Made by a program: the position numbers and the translations under genes. The notes beneath the pieces were generated by a model. The model ran no database searches and had not been told where the DNA came from. It was given only the letters and a program-made list of their open reading frames with translations. This document shows, one piece after another, positions 36,075 through 48,400 of a stretch of 64,000 bases of DNA. The DNA is from Lineus longissimus (taxonomy: Eukaryota > Nemertea > Pilidiophora > Heteronemertea > Lineidae). The stretch lies in assembly GCF_910592395.1 (NCBI RefSeq), contig NC_088316.1:18538001-18602000 (forward strand), given 5' to 3'. Numbering within the stretch: position 1 is the stretch's first letter; every line of letters starts with the position of its first letter.

Positions 36075-39000
36075 ACTTGTTGGTTTGACTATTGGATAGA
36101 GACGACACCTTTATTCCAGCGAGCTCAGGTGTGGGAGGAGAGGAGCATTTGACTGACCCTGGTATTCGATGAATCGCAAGAATAAATGAAGACTAGTCTT
36201 TGTCAATTCCTGGTAATAGGCATCAATTAGTCGGCGGAAGAGAACTCTTCCTTCTCGTACGATTTTGTCAACGCATGTCGCAAAAGCTTATAGTTTTTCG
36301 ACGCATGAGTTGACCAAACGGATACGTGCATGATGATGATGATCTATGTCTAGACAATCTATAGTTCCATGCGATAAATTGACCCCCGAGCCACTGGCGG
36401 AACCAGCATGTAAAAAAACCCAGATAATATCGTCCCATCGCGAAGATTGTGGTTAACAAGTCATCTTCTGCAGTTAACCAGGTTAGAACAACAGCGGGCT
36501 AGTAGAGACAAACACTCGAACACACGAACAAGGCTGTCACATTGTTGTTGGACGGGTTGGGACCATGTTACAAGGGCTCCAACAAGTTGACAGAATGGAA
36601 AGATAAGCATTCGCTGAGAGCTTGACACTGGGTAAAGCGCCAGAATAAATTTCCTCGATTGAGAGGATGCATTGCTTTTTCATGTGAATTATACCAGTGT
36701 TTTGTACCTACAGGTATATAAGAATTTAAAACGCCCTATGCCGGTTTGATACCACATAAGTATCATTTTCAACTGTGGTTATCGCTAAAACAATGCCATC
36801 ATACCATGCGTTAATGATATCTGGTGCAAGGATTCAACAAGAACATGTGTTATTTGCGTACATGTAAACAGCGATTGAAAGATTTTCACTCTCAGAAGTG
36901 GTTTCAAGAACAGCCGCGCCCAAGTATTGAAAACGCAACGCCTGCATTCGAATGACCAGGGGATTCGAAAAAAAGGTTGATGGTACGTTCATAAAAACTG
37001 GAGTGGGATTTCTGAAGAAAGGTTGCATCCATGCAGGAACACCAATTACAAAAACATTCCAAAGCTTTGCCAGCTAATGGGTAGCAAAATGGCACCTACC
37101 AGGGTGTTAATTACCAGTTAAGTTAATAATTAGACAAAACGAGTTACAAATTGTCTCCTGTGTCGTAAATTTCTCAAATTATTCTCAACGCGGAGCCAAA
37201 CTACGCATCACCTGTCCCGATCCGTCAATTTTATCGACCCACCATAGGCAGAAGGTCTAATCGCCCCGGCACACGAACTGAGAAAATATTCCTTCACGTA
37301 ATTTGATGGCAAAAACAAGTTAAACAAATAGATTATTTTGCGCTCATGATACTTCAAACATGGTGTGGCAAATTCAAAAGCATTTCCAGCGGGATATTGG
37401 CGGCAGCGCTAAACGCCTACAGATTCGCATCGTCTGCGGATGGTCTTTGCGCAAGTGTGGATCAGGGCAATCACCCTCCGGCAGGATTGCGGGTGAAACC
37501 TTCAGGGGTCATTTGGGTTCGAAAATTAATGATGTGCTCATTTTGAAAGCCCACTAATTAATCGATGGGTCTTGTGATACTTACTTACGCCAAGTCCGGC
37601 AAACTAAAAGTTAAAATTCCTGATATTCGATTGGCTGCAATTCCTATGACGTCAATCGGGGATCTTCCAAGACGCAGTGCAACCAAATGGATGTGACGCG
37701 CACAATCAATTCAAAATATAAATTCTCACGTGACACAGCGATGGACGCACAAGAAAGAAAAGAAGCAATATTGTTTTACCACTTACAACTTAGCAAGCTT
37801 TGCTCATTATCCTCCGGCCAGGATCATTTGATCATGTTGATCGGGTATTGGTATAGGATTGTTATATTTACATAAACATGATCTTATTAATGTAACTGTT
37901 GCAGTGTTGAGTGCTTATGATGGGATGATGGGAACAGTATGGCTCTCTGTTTACAAACAACTAGGTATGAATGGTGATTCCGTTGTTGTTATTGTCGTTG
38001 CAAGCAGTTCATTAATAAACTGTTGTTGTTGCCGATAGCCATATAGACACTTTCAAAGAAACATTTTCTAATAGAATGGGAGAAGAACAATCATATGTAT
38101 TGAAGGAATGATGACATCGCGATATCGGCAGTAACTATGTTTGTAATAGCAGATCACAACATTAGTTCAGCATTGTTAGTCTACAAAGAGTGACCATCTG
38201 ATATTCCTCACGTCACTTGTTCATATCCACACGTCCGAGGACTTCACGTTCAGAATGGTTGTTGATGGTTCGTACATGTTTTGTTTGGGTTGATTAACAT
38301 ATCTCCAGATCATCAATTCAATGGACTTGTTTGCAGGTACTAAAGTACCTAGTAAATAGGAAGAGTATACCTGGCAAAGGGCCCGGGGATTAAGGCCTCT
38401 GGCTTCATCCTCTAGTCGCGTTCCCCTACTTAGGATTAACCTCATCAAGGTTAATTAAGGTAATGAGCCAATTGGACTGAAAGTAACCATGTTGTGCTAA
38501 TGTTGTGATAAACGGCTGTAACAAACATAAATATCACGGATATTTCGTAGCTGGGGTTGTCCCTAACAATACACCAACGTTTGGCAAAATCGTCAGGACT
38601 TGTAGTATAATGTGGTTTTAGATACCGATGTGGTAGGAAAATGTGTCCGTAGGATAAAGTGTCCGGGGACTAAAGACTCTACGCGCTTTCAATCACTGAG
38701 GTATTGATTGTCATCGTCTCGTTAGAACTAAGACCTCTTCATACAATGGGAGAACACTCTATCCAAGGGGAGGGGACATTTAAAACTGAAAGAGGGCCGG
38801 TCATTGGATCGTTGGAGGGGGCAGGGGGCAGAAAGCTAAAACCTTTTTGCGCGGCAGACCACCCCGCTATTCGCCTTAGCATGAATGCACCTGACAGGTA
38901 GCGTGATAATCACCCCTTTACTTTAGCCCTCATCATCATCAATTTAGCGCAATAATCTAAAGAAACAGATCGCATCAGATGAAGGGGCTAATAATCCAGC

Positions 39001-42000
39001 TAACCTACCCCATGACCCTTGTGTCTTGATACATGTACATGTACCATCATGTTATTTGTTGGCTTGTTCTGTTTGACTCTGATCTGTAATAGCAACATTT
39101 TGTTACTTCGCGGTATGAACATCACCTAGGATGAGCGATACAAGATGAGGCTTTTTCTTCATCGCCACTACCACCGACTTGGAACGGGGAACTGTGGTGC
39201 TGCCGGCCATCGTAGGCTGACGTCAATATACACGGGTGGATGCTGAAAGTCGTTTTGTTCGATTTCCCTAGTGACACCAAACCTGCCCAAGAGGTGAAAT
39301 TCAAGGCCTCCTCTAGCGAATGAAATCGACGAGGCCATTATGCATGATTTGTCCGCTAATGGGGCTAATGGTATCTGTTGTTGTTGTCCCGTGGAGAAGC
39401 TCCGGTAACCATGCTTTTGGTCGGGTCGTTCACCGCTCCACGCTGGGGAAGATATTGGGGAAATTTTTGTCTGGGATGCAGCAGCCCGGGAGAGCGCTCG
39501 CGGTACGAAAAGGTACATGCAGCAGCAAAGGTCTGCATTTCAAGTTTTCTCCATCGAGTTGTCAATATGTGTTGTCTTCTAACACATAAGGTTTGATCAA
39601 CGGGGAGAAACAAGCCATTTTCAAATATTAAGGCTAACGTGACTTTAATCGGCATTACTCTGCAAATAGTTTACGACAACAGGAATCAAGTTTCATCTGT
39701 TTCAGCCAAAAGATGAAATATTTAAGATTTCATTATTCATGTATTTGCGATTCACATGTTTTGATTAACTTATGTTATAATGGCTATGTTAGGCAGGTGG
39801 GTGGTATAAGTGAGTAACCAAGTGATACTTTAATGAACTGACCTAAGGAGACGTTGCCGTAACGCTCACCAGTTTGCGGGGTTTCAGCCAAGACCAGAGG
39901 CGAATTGGTGCAGCCAATCGATCGACCGGGAGAAGGTGTTGCTAAAAGAGATTTATGTTGGATGCAGGCATACCTCTGGGCCTTTTTGCACATTTACTCT
40001 TCATGGATCTTGGGTGTTCCCATAGGTTTCCATAGTAAATATACTGAACTGTTTAAGCCCCCTTTTACAAACATACCGGTATGGAAAGAACCCATTTTCC
40101 GCCTGTTGTTCTGCATAAATAATTATAAATGTCTTCCGTTCGAAATTGTCAGGAATAAGCATGTTCCTACCAGTCCTTTTTATCGCCTTAAACACACCTT
40201 CTAGCAAGTTTGCCACAGTGCATGAATGAAATAAGAGCTTATGATCCATTTTTGAGCGAAATGAAAAACCGATTATCAACGTATCGCAGGCCACGGAGAT
40301 TTAACCCGCTCGGATCGTTGGGCGCTTGAAGGCATTGTCGTGCAAATACTGTGTAAACTGTAATTCGATAAAGAGCTTATGTACATTCTCAATCTTTAAT
40401 TAGAGATTTCGGTCAAAATCATGACACTCCTCATGCTCTGTATCGCTGATCTCGAAGTAACTCGCTTATAAGGCCTAATTTGTTTTCATTCCCGTCGTTT
40501 AAACATATAAGTTTTCAAAGTCTAATTGCCTTCAGGAGAATTAACCATTATTTTGTCTAGAATATCCAATGAGCTAACTGACCCGTTCATTCCAAGGGCA
40601 ATAACCAAGCTCCACTTCTCCTCCTGTGCAAAGCAACACTATCAGACTTAATTGAATCACGATTTTATCTTGCTCTAAGCGGCTAACAACGCGAAAAAGG
40701 TGTAAAAGTTATCATTACGCGATTATTTTGGCTCGTTTAACAAATGTACCAACTTATAGGGGGCATTGCGTACACGTTGATTACAACCCCTTGCGGTGCC
40801 TCGAGGGAGGAAAATACCTTGAAGGTATCTTGACTTAGACATACTGCTTTAACGTAAAATTATTAGTTTTGATTCATATCAAACAATTGCTAATTAACAC
40901 TATAGTATATAGTTATGAATTTCGAACTGACGACTTGAAACCAAGTGTTTTTATTTCAGTCAGAATATATATTTGTTGAAATGCAAGTAGAGTATATTGG
41001 CTCCTTCACCGCATCAGCTCTTAGAAATACAGGTTTTTATGAATGAGATGTAAGAATTTTGGCTATTTGATGTTTTAACAGACGACTTCTTAACGCGTTT
41101 TCAGCTCTTTACGGCTTTTTCGAAGAAAGGTGTTTTTTATATTTTGAAAACCTTTTGTGGTCGTCATTCACTGGCTGTCACAGGTCACGGCTCGTATGCA
41201 ATGAAGAAAGCATGATGATCGAAATGAAATACACTTTCTGAAATAACCATATTCTTCTCCGACTTTCCTTTTCACCTGTTGCAATGCTTTCATCCGTGCT
41301 TTCACTGTGGGACTCTCCAGCAAAGAGCTTTTTGACGTCAGAGCAAATAATGTATAGGATGAATGGCAATATATCAGGCATACCTTGCATCTGGAGAGTA
41401 GCTACCGTGCTGAGGAGGCAGATTACTATCAGCTCTTCAGAATAAGTATAAACAGAAGTTGAGAAAGTGGGAGGAGCCAAAAAGTTGCTTCGGACGCTTA
41501 AGGAATGGAGCGGAAAAAATCCGAAAAGACGCAAAAATATTGCCAGGTCGGTCGGAAGAGTAGCTGGTATTTAGTTACGCCTCTGACTCCAGACACCCAG
41601 GACGCCTGCATCGCAACTCCACTTCTCTGGTAGCAAATCTTGAAAGTTTTAACCACTTGGTGGGTCATCTGGTGATTCTATTTCCCGTGGTGCCTACGGA
41701 CGTCCATGTTCTGTCTTTCTTTTATTGACAAGACCGCAAGCTTTGTATTTTGACGTTTTGGATCGAGCCGGGAGATTACCAGTTGCATTTTCTCTGTCAA
41801 GTTCAACGCGCCGTCTTCTTGCCATTCTAGACTGGACTACATCCCTTTCGATCAGTGATTTTTGCACCGTGCACGGACACCCCAAAAACTGTTTTTTTTG
41901 TGGAGGATTTCTCATAAGCGAACGAAACTGGCGATTCGCCTGCATAGTGACGGTTGGGCGTGATCTCCTTTATTTTGGGAAGACAGTGGAATTCATCGGA

Positions 42001-42048
42001 TCTGTATACAAATCAACACAAAAAAGGAATCGCAGCATAATTTTCATA
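36075..42048. other. Gene-poor region upstream of BARX
   Basis: No gene is supported in these 6 kb. The left end must hold the phospholipase promoter and the right end the BARX promoter and 5' UTR (the frame upstream of the BARX ATG is open back to about 41,725 but has no in-frame ATG). Open frames on both strands around 39,120-39,650 and at 41,178-41,534 overlap each other or lack any family feature. A developmental homeobox gene commonly has distal enhancers in such a region; none can be identified from sequence alone. Confidence 0.5.
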
Positions 42049-43745
42049 ATGGTCAAAATGGCTAGATTTCGTTCCTTCATGATTGCGGACATATTGTCAA
42101 TGGGCAAGGAGAAATCATCAGCAGCTTCAAAGGACGTTTCGAGAGACAGTGTCGCCCGGAGAATTAGTGTTACCAGCGATACATCTATGCTGTCGGATTC
42201 GCCATCTGACTGTTCCACAATCAAAGATGTGTCATTTTCGCCATCAAAATTCGCCAGCACCCCTATCAAAGACTCAACGAACTTAACCAATGGTTTTCCA
42301 TATTCGCCTCAGCGACAAGGGGTGTCGTCATCGTTACACCAGACGGCACAATTAAAGGACCGTGTTGTCGTGTCAAAAAATCTGTTCCCTACCGCACAGG
42401 AGAGACTTGCGTTCCCCAATGTTTACATCACTCGACCTGTGGCATTGTATTCTAGTTCTCAACATCCTTATTATGGCCCTACGACACGTCAAACCGGGGG
42501 TGATGACGTTAGATGTTCTGGTGGTGGTGTTTACGGGCAGAGATGGGCAGACGACAGATGCAATGTCATTCGAAGTCACCTCGGTAGAACAGGTAGGTAA
42601 TGTCAGCATGTTTTTTTCTCAAATTAGCAGAATGTTAATCGAGTTATCTAGGGAATCCCGACGATAATGCTGACATATATCAGATCAGATATCAGTATGT
42701 TGATAGGAACAAACGGTACACAGTCTATGTTAACAACAGCGCGCACATGACTTAGTTAAAACGCTCACTACGTCAATAGTCGGCCAGCTGCATGGTAGCA
42801 TGGTTTGATAGTTGGGGCTTTTTCCGTGGCGCGTCGAGATAGTTCCAATTCTAACTGTCTTGTCCCTTTGAACAAAATTGAACTACGTCATCATACAAGC
42901 TTATTTCTTCTCCTTTTCAGATTTCAACAATGCACCCTCACCCGTTAGATATGACCCAAGAAACCAAGCAAGATTCGCCGTGCCAATTCCACTTCCGGTC
43001 TACGTCAGATCAAAATCGCCACCTAGTGGGTGTTCATCGAAACATAAGAAATGTCGAAGGAGCAGGACAGTATTCACAGAACTTCAACTGATTGGTTTGG
43101 AAAAGAAGTTTAAACATCATAAATATCTTTCGACACCCGACAGGATTACGTTGGCGGAGACGCTTGGATTGAGTCAACTTCAGGTCAAGACATGGTACCA
43201 GAACAGACGAATGAAGTGGAAGAAAGAGGTAAAGTTTTGGTCCCGGATATCCCGGATATCTCAGCCGATGCGAATAACTGACCAATCAGCTAACAGAGCC
43301 AGCAAATGACGTCAATCATCTGATTATGCTTGATTTACGTCATTTGCTGGCTCTGTGTGATAGGCAGGATCGATATGATTCGATGTGAACGTTTGAATAG
43401 AGTTCAACAGCGGCTTCCAAGAAGCAATTTCAGCCAGTTGATAATTCGTTAGTGCAGTGATAACCAAATTCATCTGCATCTAAACCCTGATCTGCAATTT
43501 GATGTACATTATTTGAGAGAGGAGGTTTTTTGCAATGTCATTCCTTTGTATTGCAGGTATTAGAAGAGGGAGGAACCGAGGCACCAACAAAACCAAAAGG
43601 ACGTCCGAAGAAAAATTCATACCCGGAAATGACATCGGGCCAAAGCGAAAGCGAGGACGAAGGACAAAGGGTCACCAAGGAAAGCACGGACGATGATTCA
43701 CTGATAGAAATGGATAGATGTCAGGACCATCACCCGCGTTCATGA
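42049..43745 (+). CDS. BARX: BARX-class homeodomain transcription factor, complete, three exons
   Basis: Exons 42049-42592, 42921-43228 and 43557-43745 join in phase to give 346 residues. Residues 11-15 onward read [10 protein letters not shown], an engrailed-homology-like repressor motif shared by BARX proteins. The homeodomain lies at about residues 226-285 ([11 protein letters not shown], then [16 protein letters not shown] and [13 protein letters not shown], with Y49, Q50 and N51 of the recognition helix). Directly after it, [19 protein letters not shown] matches the conserved C-terminal block that separates BARX from BARHL. The third exon ends in an acidic serine-rich tail. Role: sequence-specific DNA binding in the nucleus during development (mesenchyme and neural tissue in studied animals). 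ATG 42,049 is the first in-frame methionine of the open frame. One BARX gene is usual in invertebrates, so a BARX1 or BARX2 label is not given. Confidence 0.96.
43293..43356. repeat. 64-base near-perfect hairpin in BARX intron 2
   Basis: ACAGAGCCAGCAAATGACGT at 43,293 and six further bases pair with the complementary segment ending at 43,356 (25 of 26 positions), with a loop of about 12 bases. The left arm holds a full CRE-like TGACGTCA. It starts 64 bases after the exon 2 donor. It could be a tiny foldback/MITE remnant or a small-RNA hairpin; nothing decides between these. Confidence 0.85.
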
Positions 43746-43990
43746 GAGATAAGAGATTGACGTCTGTATTAGAGGTATAGGCCTCAAGAGTGTGATGCCG
43801 CTCTTTGCCAAATAGATTCTGAGAGACGGAGTTACTTAGAAAAGTTAGAAAAACGCGCGACCACCAAACGACTGACTGCACTTGAAACATGATAGACACC
43901 CAGCGACTGGTCTCACTTGACTGCACAAACAACAAGTTTCATTGACGAGACAGGTCGCAGAGACGCTCTCTTGTAAAGAAAAAATGAAAA

Positions 43991-44067
43991 AGATTCCTCG
44001 AGCGGATTCGAACTCGGAACCCTCGACACCTGATCCTTGCCGTCTTGCCCACTATGCCATGAAGCCC
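43991..44067 (-). repeat. tRNA-like sequence, probably SINE-derived
   Basis: On the minus strand an A-box-like TGGCATAGTGGGC is followed some 45 bases later by a B-box-like GAGTTCGAATCCG. Stems are too decayed for a working tRNA. It lies in the probable 3' UTR of BARX, antisense to it. Confidence 0.5.
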
Positions 44068-44288
44068 TTGTTGGAGATGAAGCAGTTTTTCATTTCACGT
44101 ACAAGGTTGACAAGCTTTTTGCGCCATCTGTACCATTTGTAGTTTGAAAAGACGACAGAATTGCCTTTCTGGTTGCCATTTAGTTGAGCATTTATAACTA
44201 CATGTACACTGTACATGTATGTACATGCAAATGTGTGTGATAATTTCATTTCACTGCACGAGTAAAATTGTTACCGGGTATTTATTCA

Positions 44289-44294
44289 AATAAA
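44289..44294 (+). terminator. Polyadenylation signal, probably BARX
   Basis: AATAAA about 545 bases past the BARX stop codon, followed by a T-rich stretch. Confidence 0.45.
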
Positions 44295-45284
44295 AACTGA
44301 ACTTTGAAAATGGTTTTGTTTTGAAAGCTTTTTTTAGAGTTAGAGTGATGTTAAGGACTGGCTACCGATGGATGTACGGGTTGCCTCAAACCATAACGCC
44401 AGGCCTCAACCGAGGCTCGGGTTTTGGTATTTGGTGAACCAGAAACGGCCACTAGAGCGTTCCCTAGGATTACTTGCACCACACCAATATTCGTTTATCC
44501 TTGTGACTTCACAAGGCGATGATAAAATGATTCGGGATGGCGGCACGAGATTTTTAGCAAAGATGACCGACGATGCTTTTACCGATCTGTTCCACCATGT
44601 TCAGAGTTTGCTATTTCACTGAAATTATATGACAGTAAATGGAAGTATGCCAAGTGACAAGTGTGGCGGGACATTATGTCCTCGTTAGCTTGAACTTGGC
44701 AAGTCGTGTCTACTGACTTCCAGCTTGAAAACATTGGTGGTCGTATGTCATTTGAATACATATTTGGACTTTCAAACGTCATGTATCAAAAGAGTGAGTT
44801 TTGAAAAGCTGTCATACTTTTAACTGACCTATATATCAACTTGCAGATGTATCTGTAATCAATTCAGGATGGTACTTTAAGCTTTGTCTAATATATGTCG
44901 TCTCGAATGGTACAATTGACACCAACCAACATTTTGGTAAGACTAGACACCTATTACTATGACTAAACATCAATTTCGATATGGTTTAGTTGAATTGGAT
45001 TTGTCTCTGCGGAATTCCCCAGGAAATCCTGGATTCTTGGCCAATCAGACTGTAACTCTATACTGGCGGCCCATATTAACACGGATATCAGTTTGAAAAA
45101 AAATACATACGACAGAACAAGCGAGATTATACTAAGAAAAGTCACAGCCAAGTAATATCATAAAAGGCGTGCACTGGTGATATCAGTAAGTGTCCTGATA
45201 AACCAATCGAGAAAAGGTTGTGTACAAAGCGGCTTTTAAGAGAAGATAGTGTTTGACGCGAAGACAATTTTATTGAACATATAT

Positions 45285-45290
45285 TATAAA
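45285..45290 (+). promoter_or_regulatory. TATA box of the sushi-LDLa gene
   Basis: TATAAA in the context ATTATAAAAC lies 131 bases upstream of the signal-peptide ATG at 45,416. Assigned by motif and distance. Confidence 0.55.
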
Positions 45291-45415
45291 ACTGGAGTAC
45301 ATGAGAGACTGGTGGAAACAGACTCTACAGGAACTTGACGACTTGAACAAAACTGCCCGTTAATTCGAAGTTAACTTGGCCATTGGGAGACATCTTCCAC
45401 ACTATCAGACGTACA

Positions 45416-48400
45416 ATGGAGACAGCCATATTCGCCCTTGCCGCGGTCTGCCTCTGCGGTGTGATGTTCGGTTCAGGAGCTGATGCAGGTAAGGGATTCG
45501 CTTTGCACGGCACCCTCGGGTGACCAAATTATGTTGTCCCAAAGAGAAGTGCCCACATTCGCCCATGGCGTCCGTCTTTGTGTGATATTCGGTTCAGGAG
45601 CTCAAGCAGAAATTGATTTGCTTTGCACCGAAGGAGTAACTAAGGTAATGCTGTCCTAAGTGTCCGCCTAACGAAAAACGTGCCACTAAAAGCTCTAAGT
45701 ATGGTCGTTGGTCTCTGTAGCCATTGAACCACGCCGGAAGGGGTGACACTTCTTTCGGGAGGATATTGAGCTACTTTTACATATATATCGGCACACCAAT
45801 CACCTTGATGACGATAAACGTGGCGTAATGACTTCCGGTGTACGCCGAACACCCGTAGTAGGCGACATTCCCTGCCGACGGTAAGTCTACTTTGAATTCG
45901 GCAAACCCTAGTGGCCCAATTTTAACACCAGGATTGATCAGATCAATTAATTCCTGGTTGGCGATGTCATCAATAGACGGTATCCTTCCGGCAATCACAA
46001 CCGGGGCATTCTCCAGTCCCAAAGCGAAGCACGTCAAACCGCGCTCTGCTTCTGGGATAGTGCCGTCAAAGAAGACAGTTGCCATGTCCAAGTTACCTTG
46101 TTTCGAATAGCCAAGATGGACGAACCCGCGGTTGTTGTTGTATCCCATGGTCAACGAACCCACTCCCATTTGCAGGAATTGTGAGTCCGCGAAGTGAAAG
46201 CTGGTGAACGTGTACACGGAAAGATCCGTTCCCTTTACCAAGAAATCAAAATTGGCTCTTAAAATGACTCCATCTATCAGCAGTTCACGTGGAAGATAGC
46301 CTGACATTTCTGTAGTAACTGTCGAGATACCGCTCCAAAGATAACTGTGCGTCTGACTGAAATGTAAACTCTTCCTTGGCAAGGGCCGCGGTTGTGACCT
46401 GTAAAAGACAGTAATGTCAGGTGAAGGCTCTCGATGTACGAGCCCTATAGCCAGATGAAGCTATTTCGCCCTCCACACACCGGGCCCGCCTATCAGACTT
46501 ACATATATACACCATCATGACCGCAGCGCACAGCTTTATCAACGCCTAACTCCTCTATCGACCTTTATCATTTCTAAATAGTTCTGCGCAAAAAAGCTAA
46601 CATCTTCGCATGCCCTTTTTGTACTCAACGATGATTTCCAAACTCGCTTTGTCAGCTGATGAACGTCCGTAAGATTCTGAGAGATATCGTACACATTTGT
46701 TATCGACTTGTGCCTCTGAGGCTCGGCTGTGCATTTTGGGTCGTATGTCGGAGCAAAATGTAGGCCTATTATAATTTTCAGCCACGGCGATCGAGGGTGG
46801 TCTGTTGATTCAAGCTGCGCGCCCTACACGACGAAAGACAGACGTAGGCTGATCGGTGGGTGATAGCTTGATCGGGCTACAACTCGCTCATCGAGTACCT
46901 GGAGTGAATCATTGCTTGTCATTTAAGTTACCAGACATTATTACCGTACTGAATACCCAACAGACAGGAGTCGTGCATTCGAGAGAAGGGCCACTGTGAT
47001 AGCAATCAGCCACACACAAAGTAACATCCCATCCATGAGGATGTACTTAAGATAAAATGTTCGATAGAATTGTTCGTGCTACCGGATATTGATGTGTGCC
47101 ATTCGTGACTATTCATTATCGTAATCGCGGTATTATGGATCATTATTTAATGAGAACGAACCAATTTGACTAATCAGTTGAGGCAATAGTATATACTTGT
47201 ATTCAATGTAAATGTACAATCATTAACAACATCCTGAGACTTAACGACATTGACATATACTTGTATATACACACATTGCATATTTATAATTTTTGAACAC
47301 TTGAGATACTTTATGTTCGAATGATAATACAGCCATACAATCGAGACTGATTCAAATCGAATGATAATACAGCCATACAATCGAGACTGATTCAAAAGTG
47401 ATCTTCCTAATATGCTTACCCTGCAGACACTTGAGAGACCAACGTGTTGTTGTTATTCCAGTAGAAATACGGTTGAAAGATGCGTTGACGGTCGTCACTT
47501 TTCAGCTTGATTTTCTCCCTTTTTTTCCATCTGTATGTGACACCATATTTGAAGAGGAAGTCGTCATCCCTGTCTAGCCTGTATCCCCGTTTTGGCATGA
47601 CGGACATATTAGGGAATGATATGCCTATGAACAATTAAAAACAATAAAGTCCAAAGGATTGATAGCCAAATCGAAATGTACCACCCCATGCTAGTTTTGC
47701 CGAAACCGAAACCGGCCAAACCATGCCACTGGACCCCCAACTTCCGTGGCAGTTCATTCGTCATCATAGACTTCCTCGTATACTCCTGAGAGAGAGGAGG
47801 CCGGCCACTGCGTGCGGAGTGTACCAAATCCCGACAAGGAGGGGCGATCGTTTCTACTGGTCATGCGCTCATCCGCTATCCTGCTTGACCTATATATACC
47901 TTTATAATTTTGAGTTTTGAAAACTGAACATCAAACGGACCTTTGTTCAGTTAGCACAAAAAAGGGTATTGGGCGATATGAGGGGTAGAGACCGGAAAAA
48001 ACCTACGATGTCTCCTTGAAAATGATGGCTTATTCTCCGACCGCGACTCGAACTAATCGCTCTTTAACAGGGGATTGCCCCGCGCTGATGCTCTTCATTT
48101 TTTTAACATCAGTCTTACAACACCGCCACACTGACAGCCAACCTCTCGCTTTTCTTTGACCTGCCTACCTTCTTCAAACATATCCTTCAAAGTTGAAAAC
48201 TTCAACCAAAAGGCGATCGTATTGCACGGATGTTCCGCAAACAGTCCAACGCTCAAATTAGACGCGTTGAAAGGTTTGATGGACTTGATGGAGAACTCGT
48301 AGTAATCGCCTCGTTCATACCTGGTGGTCCGAATCTGCCCCTCATCTGGAGTGCGAAAAAATATGGGAGTAATATGTTGATCCCTACACCGGATTTATTG

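Larger units (their letters stand above)
43746..45415 (+). other. BARX 3' UTR and spacer before the sushi gene
   Basis: No gene is supported. A BARX polyadenylation hexamer lies at 44289-44294. A tRNA-like repeat lies at 43,991-44,067, inside the probable 3' UTR. The right end carries a TATA box for the sushi gene. Confidence 0.5.

Noticed and set aside
38635-38680. Possible solo remnant of the foldback 15-bp repeat (GGAAAATGTGTCCG, GTGTCCGGGGAC)
   Set aside because: Only two or three degenerate units with several mismatches each; similarity is too slight to call.
39122-39655. Overlapping open frames on both strands
   Set aside because: Several frames are open at once in GC-richer DNA, with no splice-consistent extension, signal or domain in any of them.
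41178-41534. 118-codon minus-strand frame with hydrophobic stretches, upstream of BARX
   Set aside because: No family features and no supporting splice or promoter context; the hydrophobic runs are what AT-rich DNA gives by chance.
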